DNA from: Eucalyptus grandis
Lineage: Eukaryota > Streptophyta > Magnoliopsida > Myrtales > Myrtaceae
Length of the DNA: 64,000 nucleotides
Direction: 5' to 3'
Assembly (NCBI RefSeq): GCF_016545825.1
Contig: NC_052617.1
Location: forward strand, 55,508,472 to 55,572,471
In this document: piece after piece, positions 1-10,800 of the stretch
Layout: every line of letters starts with the position of its first letter
How positions within the stretch are numbered: position 1 is the first letter of the stretch
Notes under the pieces: model-generated
What the model saw: the letters and a program-made list of their open reading frames with translations, nothing else
Told to the model about the DNA's origin: nothing
Databases searched by the model: none
Made by a program: the position numbers and the translations under genes

Positions 1-2957
1 AGTGGCTGTACCAATCATATAACTGGCAATTCGAAGCTGTTTAGGAGTCTAGATAGGTCAGTCAGGTCCAGAGTCAGAATTGGCAACGGACAGTATATCA
101 AAGTGCAAGGGAAGGGTACAGTGGCTATTGAAGGAAATCAGGAGGTGAAGCTGATCAGTGATGTTCTCTTTGTGCCAAATATTGACCATAATCTGTTAAG
201 TGTTGGTCAATTAGTTGAGAAGGGCTATAAAGTGAAGTTCGAAGGGAATGAATGTCTTATTAATAATGCGAGATAGCAAAGAAGTGCTAAGAATTCCAAT
301 GAGGACAAGAGTTTCATGTTCAAGCCACAAGAGATGCAACAAATGGCTTTAAAGTGCAAAGAAGAAAATGCGAGATATGGCATAAAAGACTTGGGCATGT
401 TCACGGGGGAAGAGCATGTCGTTTATGCAGAGAAATAGCTTGCGGATGACTTGCCAAGTTTGGAGGAGGAATTTCCATAGTGCAGAACTTGTCTTCTTGG
501 CAAGCAAGCCATATTTCCTTTCAAAGGAGGAGGTGGAGAGCATGTGAGAAGCTGCAATTGGTCCACAGATCTATGCGGACCTATGTCCGAGTCTTCTCTC
601 AATGGTAGCAGGTATTTCATTACCTTCACTAATGATATGACTAGGATGAGTTGGATTTATTTTCTACAAGCCAAGTCTGAAGTTGCTGATGTGTTTGTGA
701 AGTTTAAAGCCTTAGTTGAGAATCAAAGTGGGAAGAAAATTAAAATGCTCAGGTCTGATAATGGTTCTGAGTATACTGCTCACAAGTTTAAGTTGAATTG
801 TGAGCAAGCGGGGAATTGTGCAGCAGTTCATCGCTCCTATTCATCTCAACAGAATGGGGTCGGTGAGAGGAAAAACAGAAGTATTATGGAGATGGCCAAA
901 TGTATGATGCGGGAGAAGATGTTGCCTAAGAAGTTATAGGCTGAAGCAATCTAATACTGCAGTGTTCTTGTAGAAACAGTTGCCCACAAAGGCCTTAGAG
1001 AGGTCAACACATTTTGAAGTCTGGTATGGTGTTAAACCTTCTGTGAAAAATTTGAAGGTTTTGGGTGTTTGTGTTACACTCATGTTCCCGAGGTCAAGAG
1101 GGACAAGCTGGATAAGAAGGCGAGCTTGGAATCTTCATTGGGTACAGTCTCCAATCAAAAGCTTACAGAATTTTTCACCCTATGACGAGAAGGAGGCGTA
1201 AGCGAGATGTTGTTTTTCTAGAGGAAGATGAGTGGAATTGGATGGAAGGAAAGAGTGCGGAAAAAGCAGAATGTTCGAAAAACAACCTGCAACAGATGTA
1301 GAGGTTGATGAAGTTATAGATGGATTGGAAGATAGTGTGGATGATTTACCAGTGAGAGGCACAAGGTCACTTGCTGAAATCTATGAAAGAAGCAATGTGG
1401 CAATGCTCGAACCATCTAACTTTGTGGAAGCTAAGGAGGATCGAGAGGTGGATTGCGGCAATGCGGGAGGAGATTTCAATGATCCGGAAAACCACACATG
1501 GGAGCTTGTTGACAGACCATCTGATAAGAATGTGATTGGGGTTAAGTGGGTGTTTAGAACAAAACTTAATCCTGATGGTTCTGTTAATAAATACAAAGCT
1601 AGACTGGTGGTGAAAGGCTATGCACAAATATAGGGAGTAGACTATTCTGAAACATTTGCTCCTGTTGCACGACTTGATACAATAAGGTTACTTGTTAGTT
1701 ATTGCGGCGAGAGAAGGGGTGGCCTATATTTCGGTTAGATGTCAAGTCTGCATTTCTGAATGGAGAGCTTGAGGAGGAGATTTTGTTGAATAACCTGAAG
1801 GTTTTAGTATCAAAGGGCAAGAAGAGAGTGTATACGGGTTGAAGAAAGCTCTATATGGATTGAAGCGAGGCTCAAGAGCTTGGTATGGGAAGATAGATCG
1901 ATATTTGCAGGATTTTGGCTTCGTAAAAGCTTAAGTGAGTTCACTCTTTATGTCAAGAAGGTGAATCACAGTGTTATAATTCTGTCACTTTATGTAGATG
2001 ATCTATTAGTGACGGGAATGATATGGAATTGATAGAGAAGGTGAATCAAGATCTATTTGTAGTTTTTGAGATGTCGACTTGGGAAAGATGGCTTATTTTT
2101 GGGTTTGGAAGTCAAAACAGGGCTTCATATGAGATCTTCATCTGTCAAAAAAAATACATGAAGGAAATTCTAAAGAAGTTTCAGATGGAAGATTGTCGAA
2201 GTGTAAGCACTCCTATGGCTGCTAAAGAGAAGCTGCAGAAGAATGATGGAACAGATGCAGTAGATGCTTCTATGTATAGAAGTCTAATTGGGTGTCTCAT
2301 GTATCTTACAGCAACCAGACTAGATATTCTATTTGCTGTGAGTGTTTTATCCAGGTTTATGAGTAGTCCTAGTCAGTGACATTTGATTGCAGCAAAAGGG
2401 TATTGAGATATCTCAAAGGAACATTGTTCTTTGGTGTGAAGTTTAAGAAATGTCAGAAATTGCAAGGATTTTCTTATAGTGACTAGGCTGGTTCAGTGGA
2501 TGACATGAAAAGTACGTCTGGATATTGTTTCAGTTTTGGTTCTGCTTGTTTCTCTTGGTGTTCCAAAAAGCAAGAGATTGTAGCTCAGTCCAGTGCAGAG
2601 GCTGAGTTTATAGCAGCTACTGCAGCTGCAAATCAAGCTTTGTGGCTGAAAAAGATAATGAAGGATCTGTGGTTGAATTCTAGTGATTGCATTGAAGTTA
2701 ATGTGGATAATCAGGCGGCGTTAGCAATATCTCATAATCCAGTTTTCCATGGCAAAACCAAGCATTTCAAAGTCAAATTTTTCTTTTTGCGTGAGGTGCA
2801 ACAAAATGGTGAAGTTAAGTTGGTCTATTGCAGATCTGAAGATCAGCTTGCAGATATGTTCACAAAACCAGTTCAAGCTAGAAGATTTGAAGTATTAAGA
2901 AAGAAAATTGGAGTATGCAGCAGCAAGCGATCCAAGGAGGAGTTTGTTGGATTATAA
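1..2957 (+). pseudogene. Ty1/copia-1 gag-pol relic (protease end to RNase H)
   Basis: Degenerate polyprotein of a Ty1/copia retrotransposon, entering at the left edge just after the protease catalytic Asp: residues SGCTNHIT open the window. In order: protease/pre-integrase (1-276); a zinc-binding segment with frame-shifted HKRLGH (about 366-400) and CRTCLLGKQ (about 484-510); integrase core (544-939) with the D, D, E residues in STDLCGP, RSDNG and GVGERKN; reverse transcriptase (about 1480-2379) with YVDD at 1991-2002; and RNase H (about 2460-2957) with the KSTSGY and SSAEAEF motifs. Stops and frameshifts break it at least six times (for example 274, 937, 1631, 2377, 2484), so it cannot make a working protein. 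The order integrase before RT places it in copia rather than gypsy. It sits inside WAK pseudogene A. Copia assignment is firm; lineage is not determined. Confidence 0.93.
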
Positions 2958-3275
2958 TGTCTCTGTTTTCTGCTGTTTTCAGTTTTCTTTTTACTCTGTT
3001 TTACTCTGTTTTTTTATTAAAAAACAGCCAAGTTCATTTAGTTACGTATTTAGTGTTTTTGCTATTTTCTAGGAAGTTAATAGCACGTTTGTGTGCAGTT
3101 ATGTGTTGTACGTACGTGAGCAGTTTTTGTTTTGTATTTAGTGGTTGTACTCGACAGTTTTTTTCTTAAGCACAAGACGTATGAAGTGCTCTGTTTTTTT
3201 TTTTTTTTTATTATCTTTTCTCTCTCAAAAACAGAAAATTTTCTGTTTTGATTGTTGTTTTTATGAGTTTTAACA
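2945..3275 (+). repeat. 3' LTR of copia-1
   Basis: A 331-bp segment starts TGTTGGATT and ends TTTAACA, so its ends form the TGTT/AACA inverted pair usual for copia LTRs. A purine run (AAGGAGGAG, 2934-2942) just upstream fits a polypurine tract. The right boundary is exact because WAK kinase coding sequence on the minus strand resumes at 3276. The 5' LTR and the left target duplication lie outside the window. The expected duplicated pentamer is ATCTG (3276-3280). Confidence 0.82.
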
Positions 3276-3993
3276 ATCTGGCTCGAGTGGAGGTACTCGG
3301 GATCCAAGTACCCGAGCGTGCCTTGAACCAGCGTGGTCAGCTGTGTCCGATCGAGGGGGACTAGCCTGGAGGCTCCGAAATCGGCGACCTTTGCAGTGTA
3401 GTTTTCATCCACAATATGTTTGTGCTCTTCATGTCTCTGTGCAAAATCCAAGCAGATGCATCGGAGTGCAAGTACGAGAGCGTGCCTGCAGTCTCCTCCG
3501 CAATGCACATACGAGCCCTCCAGGATGATGTGGACTCGTGGCCGCACTTATGTATGTTGTTGGCAAGGGTGCTATTGTTCACAAACTCATAGACTAATAA
3601 CGGGACCTCCGTCTCGAAGCAACAACCGATTAGCTTAACCACATTGCGGTGATTAATTTGGGAGAGGATGATCAGCTCGTTGATGAATTCTTCAACATGA
3701 CTTCGGTCCAAAATCTTGGCCTTCTTGATGGCGACAACTGTATTGTCTGGTAAGATCCCTCGATAGGATTCGGCTTTCATGGTAGTGGTCCGTGGCCTTC
3801 TTGAGCTCTTCGTCGGTAAATATTCTCGCCGCTTCAACAGAACCTTCGTGCTCAGAAAGAAGTCTCTGCAACATAAGGCGGCCCCCATTTTCTAGGAAGA
3901 ACAACTCTCTCCGTCTGCTGATTTTTCTCTCTCTCAACCCCCAATATAACCAGGAAACGCCCAAAAGAACCAGCAGGAAGCTTATGCTCACAC

Positions 3994-4575
3994 CTAGGAA
4001 AAGACATTACATTCGGTGTACAAACAAATCAGTCGTCCATCACCCTAGATAAGGTTCACACACCCACGAATTGAAAATGAAAAAAAAAAAAAAAAAAAAA
4101 AAGAGAGAGAATCGAAATATGCTTAACTCTTTCTTTTTCATTGCTCAAACAATCTTGTATTAATTTACTTCTCTGTCCTATTTTCTTTTCTCCTCCATCA
4201 ACTTGAAGCTTTTTCATTAAGACAAACCTTGATAATAGCAAAATAAACCTAAATATATAATTATGCTGAGAGTATCTTATGATAACAGGAACGATTCAAT
4301 GCTTGATTCTTTTTCAACAACAGAAGAGCAAGTGGTTGATTTTGTTAATATTGAATTGAATAACTTGAGATGATGATACATGTATATAATCTCAATTTAA
4401 TTCACGGACACAATTAATTCAACGAGAAAGATTTACATCCGAAAAATCTCAATAACTAATAGCAGAAGATGGAACAATGACATAATAACAACATTTAAAG
4501 AATGTGAATAAATTACAAGATAAAATAAGCTTTTATATAATGAAAAAGTTTGAGCAATGTGTACGACTTACTGAC
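3994..4575 (-). other. Intron 2 of WAK A
   Basis: AT-rich sequence between the EGF-like and kinase exons, with a poly-A/GAGA stretch near 4080-4110. Copy D has the same intron at 46065-46707, collinear through most of its length. No other gene is visible in it. Confidence 0.75.
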
Positions 4576-4746
4576 CTAGCATGATGTCGTTCGAGGGAAA
4601 CCTCTTTTCATGGATGATAGGAGTACAACCCATGCCATTGTTTCTTCCATCTCATTGGGATCCCTCTGGACATGAACAATTACACGTTCCTGGCAAGTTC
4701 ATACAATCTCCAACGCAAGGTTGTGAAATCACGCATTCATTGATAT

Positions 4747-5621
4747 CTGGAGGAACATATTCCAAATAGAAGAAGTAATCCGACACCATTTCAATTGGAA
4801 GAAACTTGAAAAAGTAAATAGAATTCCATGATTTGTCAACACTTTCAATCTTTGAGAGGACATATCGAGTTGATTTGCTTTTCCTAAGATCGTGATACCT
4901 CACCACACTTTTTAAGTGATAGGTCATTATCTCAAGAGCCTAAGCTTAACCAAGCACTTGATCTTTGTTTAGAATAGAAGATTTAAGAATTATCCAACAA
5001 AATTGTGCCATTACTAACTGGAATAACATATCGCATAGAAAAAATTCAAAAATAATTGTCTATAAATACAGAATAATGCTGGTGTATTACTATCGGTACA
5101 TGAAATTGATTTACAAGCTAATTTGACAGATTCATATTGAGGGTTCGGTATGGTCCATTTATTTATAAACTCAATTGCAGTCGACCGCTTCAGTTTGTAA
5201 AACAATTGTACGGACAAAATTTAAGAGAGAAGAATGTCTAGCTATATCTGGAATGATTGCTGTGAAAATTTACAGATTATTGCTAAAGCGCTTCATAGGT
5301 CATAGTAAATTTCAAGCAATGAAAATTCGTGCATCCGAAAGGAAAAAAAATTATGATTGTGTTTAACAGCCTAGATTGTTATGATTTTTAAGATTATAAA
5401 TGTTACGTGATTACTGGGAGAATCGTTTGAAACATGTACCATTCATCAAGTCAAAATTTGGTCCTCTGACTTGAAGTTTCTACGAATTTCTTTCTCTGGG
5501 TTATTTATGCAATTGGATCCATTTAACATGGCCGCCCTTATGGAAATAATGATCCACGATTCTAAACAGGAGCACTCGTTCGGATGTGAGGTGGGTCTAA
5601 TGAAAAGACTGGAAAAGGTAC
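4747..5621 (-). other. Intron 1 of WAK A
   Basis: Separates the extracellular exon from the EGF-like exon. It is collinear with D (46879-47741), including a shared A-rich tract near 5342 and 47470. ORFs here are short and not conserved between the copies. Confidence 0.75.
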
Positions 5622-6447
5622 CTTGACAACCATTTTGGAGATAGGGGCTCCATTGAAAACCCTCGAAGCAGTGGCACTGGTAGCCCTTTCCATCCTCAGC
5701 TCTGTACAAATGGAGTTCTCTTGGCACATGTAGGTCGTTGTATTCTTCTTTGCATCATCGCATGTTTGATATGGAATTAACCAATCGACAACTATAGGGA
5801 CCATATCAAATGGCAGCTCGTGCAGATTGTCCTTAGAGAAGCTAAAGAAGCCGTCTTCGGCAACGAAAGCGTATCCGCATGGATTGAATTCCCAGATGCC
5901 GACATGATTGTTATAGCTAGTGGCAGAGATGTTGTATCGGTAGGCGTCTCGAGGTATGCTAGTCTCGCAGCAACCAATGCCTGAGCACGACCCATTAATC
6001 ACGTCCGAGATGCTGTCGCATGAGGACAAGCACCCCGTCACATACGTGCTTCCGCTGAAGGTCGCGTACGTGTCGCATCCCACGGCGATAAATTTGTTCT
6101 TGGCAGAAGATATGGGGAAATCGGGAAGAATGAGCCAAGGATCATTGTTGTTCAAGGATCCGCCAGACGAATTATAACAATCTCTGGCTACAAACATTGT
6201 TATACTAATCTCGTGATTCTCAAAAGATATATTGAGTATTTGGAGATTAGAATCTTTACCGTACATATAAGGAGTGGGAGTATCAGTCGAGTTGTCGCAA
6301 AAGATGAGGAAAGAGTGATTCTTTGAAGTAGCAGTCGTTGCCGGCGTTTGTACAAGAAGGTGAGGTTGCCACATCTGTTCGCGCATCCGGGCTTTGTTGT
6401 TTGGACTACATCCGCCGTAACAACTGAGAATAGAGCCACCAATGAGC

Positions 6448-7005
6448 ACAACAACAGCCCTCGCGGGGGCCGGCGGCCGTCGCCCCCACAGGTGAGTCGT
6501 CGCCGGCCCTCACGGGGGGCAGACGAGGCCTTGCCCAGGGCGGGCGACGGTTGCCGGCCCTTGCCTGGGCTGCGAGGCCCGGCCACCCCCGCCCAGGGCC
6601 AACGACCGTCGCCTGGCCCCTCCAGGCGATGGGCGGCGGCGGCGCGGTGGCGGGGAGAAGAGCCGCGCTAATTTTTTTTTTTTTTTTAATAATTTTAAAA
6701 ATAAAATTTTTAACTTTTCTTTTTAGTTTTTGTTGAAAATAGGATAAGAATAAATTTAATTTTTTTAGTTTTTAAATCTATTTTTTTAAATGGATAAAAA
6801 TTAATTAAAAAATACACCTGAAAAATAAAAAATTATTTAAAATGCCACGTCAGCATTTTTAACGAAAAGACTAATGGCGTCGATTTTAGGATTCATTTGA
6901 AACAATTTGACAAGTTTTAGGACTTAAATGCACTTTTTGCAAGTTTTAGGACTGAAATGCATTTTCGTGACAAATTGTAGAACTTCTGGAACACTTATCC
7001 CTAGA
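6448..7005. repeat. Foldback-family repeat, copy FB1 (half element)
   Basis: A strongly GC-rich core (6455-6670, GGCCGG/GCCCAGGGC-type runs) is followed by T-rich DNA and then subrepeats of the type TTTTAGGACTTAAATGC (6900-7000). The same architecture recurs at 19322, 38766, 43700, 48553 and 63090. Here it replaces the start of WAK A's signal peptide and its original start codon. Only one arm plus core is evident. ORFs through the GC-rich core come from base composition. Confidence 0.65.
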
Positions 7006-8700
7006 ATTAATGAGTGTAATATCTTTTAACACGTTGTCAGAAGGGTTTTGTGGCAAAACCTCAATTATATATAACAAACATGACCGTCCATCGATAAATT
7101 AATGTGGCCCAAACAGGTTGACCTACCCTAGCAAGAAACTATCGATTCAGGTTGGCTTGGGTTTCGATTTGAAATATGAAAAGAACAAAAACTAACCAAC
7201 CTATGTATAGCAAAAGAACAAAATCCGCCATGTCCAAATCTGCACAACAGAAAACATAATCCTCAAACCAAATTACATTTTCTAGTTCAGAGTAAAACCA
7301 CAGATATGTTTCGAGATCTGATCATTGCTAAGTAAAAGGACTTTGGGAGTCTGAAATTGATTTTCAGGTAAATGCCAAGTCAAGGGGGTCCGTTTCCTCG
7401 ACAATTTCTTAAGTAGCCCGATAGGTCGCATCAGAACTTGTTATTGCCTGCCAACTTTGACTGTGTCATTGATAGATGCAGGGTGCTTTCATTACATTGT
7501 CAAGACTTGAGAAGTCAAGCAAATCAGCGGTAAGCGTATGCAGTGGGGGAGAGATCACAACCCCAAAACAGGAGAATGAGAAAGAAGAAAAATCAACAAG
7601 AGCAGAGTGGCTTGAGCTGGGACTGTATGCATGAAATGTGTTTCAAGGTGGATGGATTTTATACTCTGGAAATTTGTCTTTTCTCATTTCTAGACTGTAT
7701 ATATGCATACTGAAAAGGAATAATGGGTAGCTTCAAAATAATTAATCAACTAGCTTCAAAGAGGTAAAATATCAACTTTTTTTAATTGTTGTGTTACAAA
7801 ATTAAGGTTTCGAAATAAGATTCCAGTATATTCTTTTAAATTAAGAAAAGATACATCGCATGCGGATTTTTTTTTTCTTTTTCTGGGCTAGAATTTCCAA
7901 CTAATATGGATAGGGGTTGATGCGCATTTGTGGAGAATTGTCATCGTCAAGAATTTTAATTTACCTTTTCCTTTTTCTGGTCAAGTGAGTGTAGTTATTA
8001 GCTTATTTTAAGCTGTGGAGTTAACATCAGCAGGTTCTGGAGACTTGCATGAGACGATTCCACTGCAAATCCTCATGTGACGAAGCCTTTGTGCGGTGCG
8101 GTGCGGTGCGCGTTTAAATGTTCCAATAAACTATTTATTTGACATATATTTCTTCAATCTTTCCTCCCCGCTCATCCAGAAAAACAGGCCATTGTGGGGG
8201 CAGAGACGGGTGCACAATTGTCACAGAAGAGCTGCTCTTACTTTCCAGGTAATCCGCGGGAAACAAACAGTCTTGGTCTTCTCCTTTCCCAGTCGATTTT
8301 TTATACTTTGGTACATTGGGGATGTTACTTCTACGCATGGCAAATTTTTCTTTTGGGGGCGTTGATTAATGCAAAAATTGAAAGTTGATGGCGAAAGGAG
8401 AAGACCTAACCTCTCTCTTTCACGAAGAAAGAGACTTCTTGTATAACTCTATATTTGAACAATTCCAAAACTTAATATTACAACTTAACTCTTGGTCGTT
8501 GGGCGGCAATGATAGATGAAAAAGGCCAACTAGTTCACAAATTTCATCAGTTAACTTACAATAAGGTATAATTATCTTTAGCCATGTCTCTCTACAAATC
8601 TCAGATTTCTTTGGAGAGACTAATTGAAAATCCCAACGGCCGACATAATTGGATGTCGCATTGATAGATGATATGCATCCCAATTGAATAACTTATTAAT
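7006..8700. other. 5' flank of WAK A, duplicated at 48960-50690
   Basis: Non-coding block collinear with 48960-50690. A segment at 7430-7625 also recurs at 23884-24075 in block B. No long conserved ORF is present. Some ORF-sized frames (8096-8365, 8194-8388) overlap the relic promoter described separately and are not preserved as proteins. Confidence 0.7.
7985..8445 (-). promoter_or_regulatory. Relic WAK promoter segment (type shared with B and C)
   Basis: About 450 bp that recurs upstream of WAK B (20460-20960), in reverse orientation upstream of WAK C (32750-33180), and in block D (49985-50465). In B and C it lies directly before the coding start, so it is best read as the proximal promoter of that WAK subtype. 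Here no coding sequence follows it, suggesting that the gene it once served was lost. GTGCG is tandemly repeated at 8090-8110. Confidence 0.55.
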
Positions 8701-9039
8701 TAGGGCTTTGATACTCTCCATCATAAGCATCTACAAACTTTTCAGATGGGCTCTTTGCCAACTAATAATACAAGTCCCCTTGTCAAATTTACAAGAGAAA
8801 TCTGGCCGCAGGAAATGAATCAACACTGACAAATTGACACATGATGCTTACATGGGTAGGTCGAATCACATCGATAATCTAAATCTATCAGGAAAAAAAT
8901 CGACATTATCTAGAGTGTTTCCTTTGGCAATAATAAAATTCTATCAGTTGCTAATAGAGCCTAAATCTGGCTCGTTGTTATTGTCTTGTGCTGAATGTCA
9001 ATGTGTCTGTCGTAGCCCGTGTACATGACCACCGTAATG
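8701..9039. other. Non-coding part of duplicated block A
   Basis: Collinear with about 50690-51010 in block D. I see no gene or structured repeat in it. Confidence 0.55.
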
Positions 9040-9490
9040 TCAAAACAGCCGATTTGAGAAGGCAAGTGCAACATCTCTAACAAGAATTGGAGCAATCTCG
9101 ATTGTTAAGGCTTGGCGATCCCCACCGTGACCAAGAAGAGGAGATTAACACCTTCCATGATGTTCATTTTTGACGCAACTCGTGAAGTGGCTCCTTTGCA
9201 TAATTAGTATTGGAATCGTAATTCTAATGATTTCGATGTTAAAGTAGACATTTCAAACTTCCGAGGCACTATGCATCGGAAGACTTCGTTAATTGGCTCA
9301 ACACGACCGAGCAAGTTTTTGATTACGAGAATATGGTTGATTATCGAAAGGTGAAGTTTATGGCCATCAAGCTCAGAAAAGCATGCTTTGATTTGGTGAG
9401 AAAATCTGAAGTGCCAAAGAACTCGTGAAGGAAAGCTGTGTATCGAAACATTAGATAAAATGGAGGAGCTCAAGAGGAAGCATATCTAAA
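9040..9490 (+). pseudogene. Ty3/gypsy gag relic
   Basis: Frame-interrupted translation reads LRRQVQHLSQELEQ, then a segment around VKVDISNFRGTMH, NWLNTTEQVFDYENM and KVKFMAIKLRKACFDL, and finally a degraded RKYL-like end (EEAYL). This is the layout of plant Ty3/gypsy retrotransposon gag: a short coiled coil, the D-x-F-x-G start, the WL...E-F-Y segment and the VAIKL motif. Stops occur near 9208 and 9427. The CCHC knuckle, protease and pol are absent. Copies occur at 51010-51470 and, in part, at 19200-19325, so it was carried along in the WAK block duplications. Confidence 0.72.
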
Positions 9491-9494
9491 AAAC

Positions 9495-9656
9495 GGAAGA
9501 TATTGAGATCATTTTCCAAATAAGATCCAAAACTAGAAAACTTTTTCGATTATATATTATAAAACAAAGGAATACTAATCATTTTCTAGAAAAATGATAT
9601 TCCGGAAAATATTATTTAGAAACAATATGTTTTCCGTGAAATAAGCACACCCTAAA
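9495..9656. repeat. MITE-like end (fragment)
   Basis: AT-rich, with repeated TTTTCCGGAAAA / CATTTTCTAGAAAAATG palindromic pieces and the end AAATAAGCACACCCT. This resembles ends of hAT-type MITEs common in plants. An inverted copy lies at 43540-43690 and a direct copy at 51475-51636. A second terminus and target duplication could not be fixed. Confidence 0.45.
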
Positions 9657-10089
9657 TATACATGCAAATCCACATTTCAATCGGTCACCTCATGTCTCAT
9701 GCGGAGCAAGTTTTTTATCCCATCACCGTCCCTTGCAATTGCAAGTATGCGATTTTAACTATTATTTTATCCCACCGCATAATAATATCAAGTCTTAAAA
9801 TGAAGTAAGCCTAATTACTGATTGTAAGAAGATAGAAACAACGTAAAGAGGAAAGGAGTAAAAGAATTGTCATAGGAAATAAAGAGATTATTGACATCTA
9901 AATTTGGATTACATGTTTAGTTATTTATTGTATAAAAAATTTTATGGATCAAAATTGACCCCTAAACAAGAAATTTTAATTTTTGCATTGCATTTAGGCA
10001 TTTAGACATTATAGGGCATGTCCGCATCCAATACATTTCATCTAATCTAGCTTCATCGTGCTTGAATTTGAGAAGCCAGGGAAATACTT
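9657..10089. other. Non-coding duplicated segment
   Basis: Present as a direct copy at 51637-52055 and inverted at about 43090-43540. Part of it also resembles 35400-35530 inside the WAK C intron. No gene is seen. Confidence 0.55.
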
Positions 10090-10800
10090 TCAGTCGGTAC
10101 TCGAACTAGCAAATATCTTCGAGATATGCTCGATTATGAAAGAGGCAAGTAGATTGTGCGCATGGCATGGGTGACGAGGAAGCAAATCAAGAAGACCAAT
10201 CAATCCAGCAAATTCTCCGCCAGCCAAGAGGAGAGAATTGTGGAATGTTATCAAAGTGCAGCAAGTGAGAGAAATTAAGAAATAAAAATAAGAGGAGGAG
10301 CAAGCCGGATGAATGATTGCGGTAATGGGAAAGGAAATAGAGATTTCCTCCATCAGCCTTACCATCGAATCTCCATCAAGCCGAGCGTCCTGCATCACCT
10401 TCCACGGTTGATTCCAGCAACATCAGTCTCCCGCCCATCGTGCTTCAGATTGACGCCTAGAGAGCAACCTGCCGCTGTCTGAGATCTCCACTGTCCAGGC
10501 GTCCACTGCTTGAAGTCATCGTCCATTGCTACGCCTACGTGCTCCTGGCGACAATCTACATCCGGGCCTGTATACCAGCCTTCGTTGAGCCGAATCTCAG
10601 CCGCCACCGTGAGCCACACCAGCGTTGCCCATGCTCGGGTCTTGCACAGCCCTTGAAATGAACACGCCAGGCCTTGATCTTTCCGTGCAGGCATTTTCGG
10701 CGCTCCAATTCAGTCCATCCGCGAAGCCTCGCTTGTTCTTGCCGTCATTGCAACTCAAGCCCACTGTTGCTGCTGCCATCTGACTCATCAAGCCCATCTT
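10090..10800 (-). other. Three-copy segment with unrecognised minus-strand ORFs
   Basis: More GC-rich than its surroundings, with two adjacent minus-strand ORFs of 102 codons (10398-10090) and 99 codons (10694-10395). The latter contains MDDDFKQWTPGQWR. Direct copies are at 52056-52742 and an inverted copy at 42420-43140. I recognise no family. Comparing the three copies, most codon differences in the second ORF change the amino acid, which argues against a maintained protein. The start is also inconsistent: a 1-bp difference puts an upstream stretch (MAAATVGLSCNDGKN) in frame only in the 52-kb copy. Probably a captured or decayed gene fragment. Confidence 0.4.

Larger units (their letters stand above)
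3276..6447 (-). pseudogene. WAK-like receptor kinase pseudogene A, interrupted by copia-1
   Basis: Minus-strand relic of a wall-associated kinase-like gene. By alignment with copy D, the exons are 6447-5622 (galacturonan-binding extracellular domain, Cys-rich, TKPGCANRCGNLTF), 4746-4576 (EGF-like, DINECV...CNCSCPEG, 171 bp) and 3993-3276 (membrane segment plus kinase). Acceptor CCTAG/GT at 3994 and donor GTCAGT at 4575 are still canonical. Lesions: a frameshift in the signal peptide (about 6405) and another near 6345; a frameshift near 5698; nonsense TGA for GGA in the EGF exon (about 4655); a 26-bp deletion near 3769 removing the glycine-rich loop; further shifts near 3400; and copia-1 inserted right after HSSQ. 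The kinase C-lobe lies left of the window. Intact members sit in the plasma membrane and bind pectin; this copy cannot. Confidence 0.9.

Noticed and set aside
5956..6177. 73-codon plus-strand ORF, with a twin at 48077-48298
   Set aside because: Antisense shadow of the WAK A and D extracellular exons; conservation follows from the coding strand.
6348..6736. Overlapping ORFs of 60-128 codons in the GC-rich stretch on both strands
   Set aside because: They lie in the GC-rich foldback core, have no domain, and translate to Pro/Arg/Gly-rich sequence on both strands, as expected from base composition.
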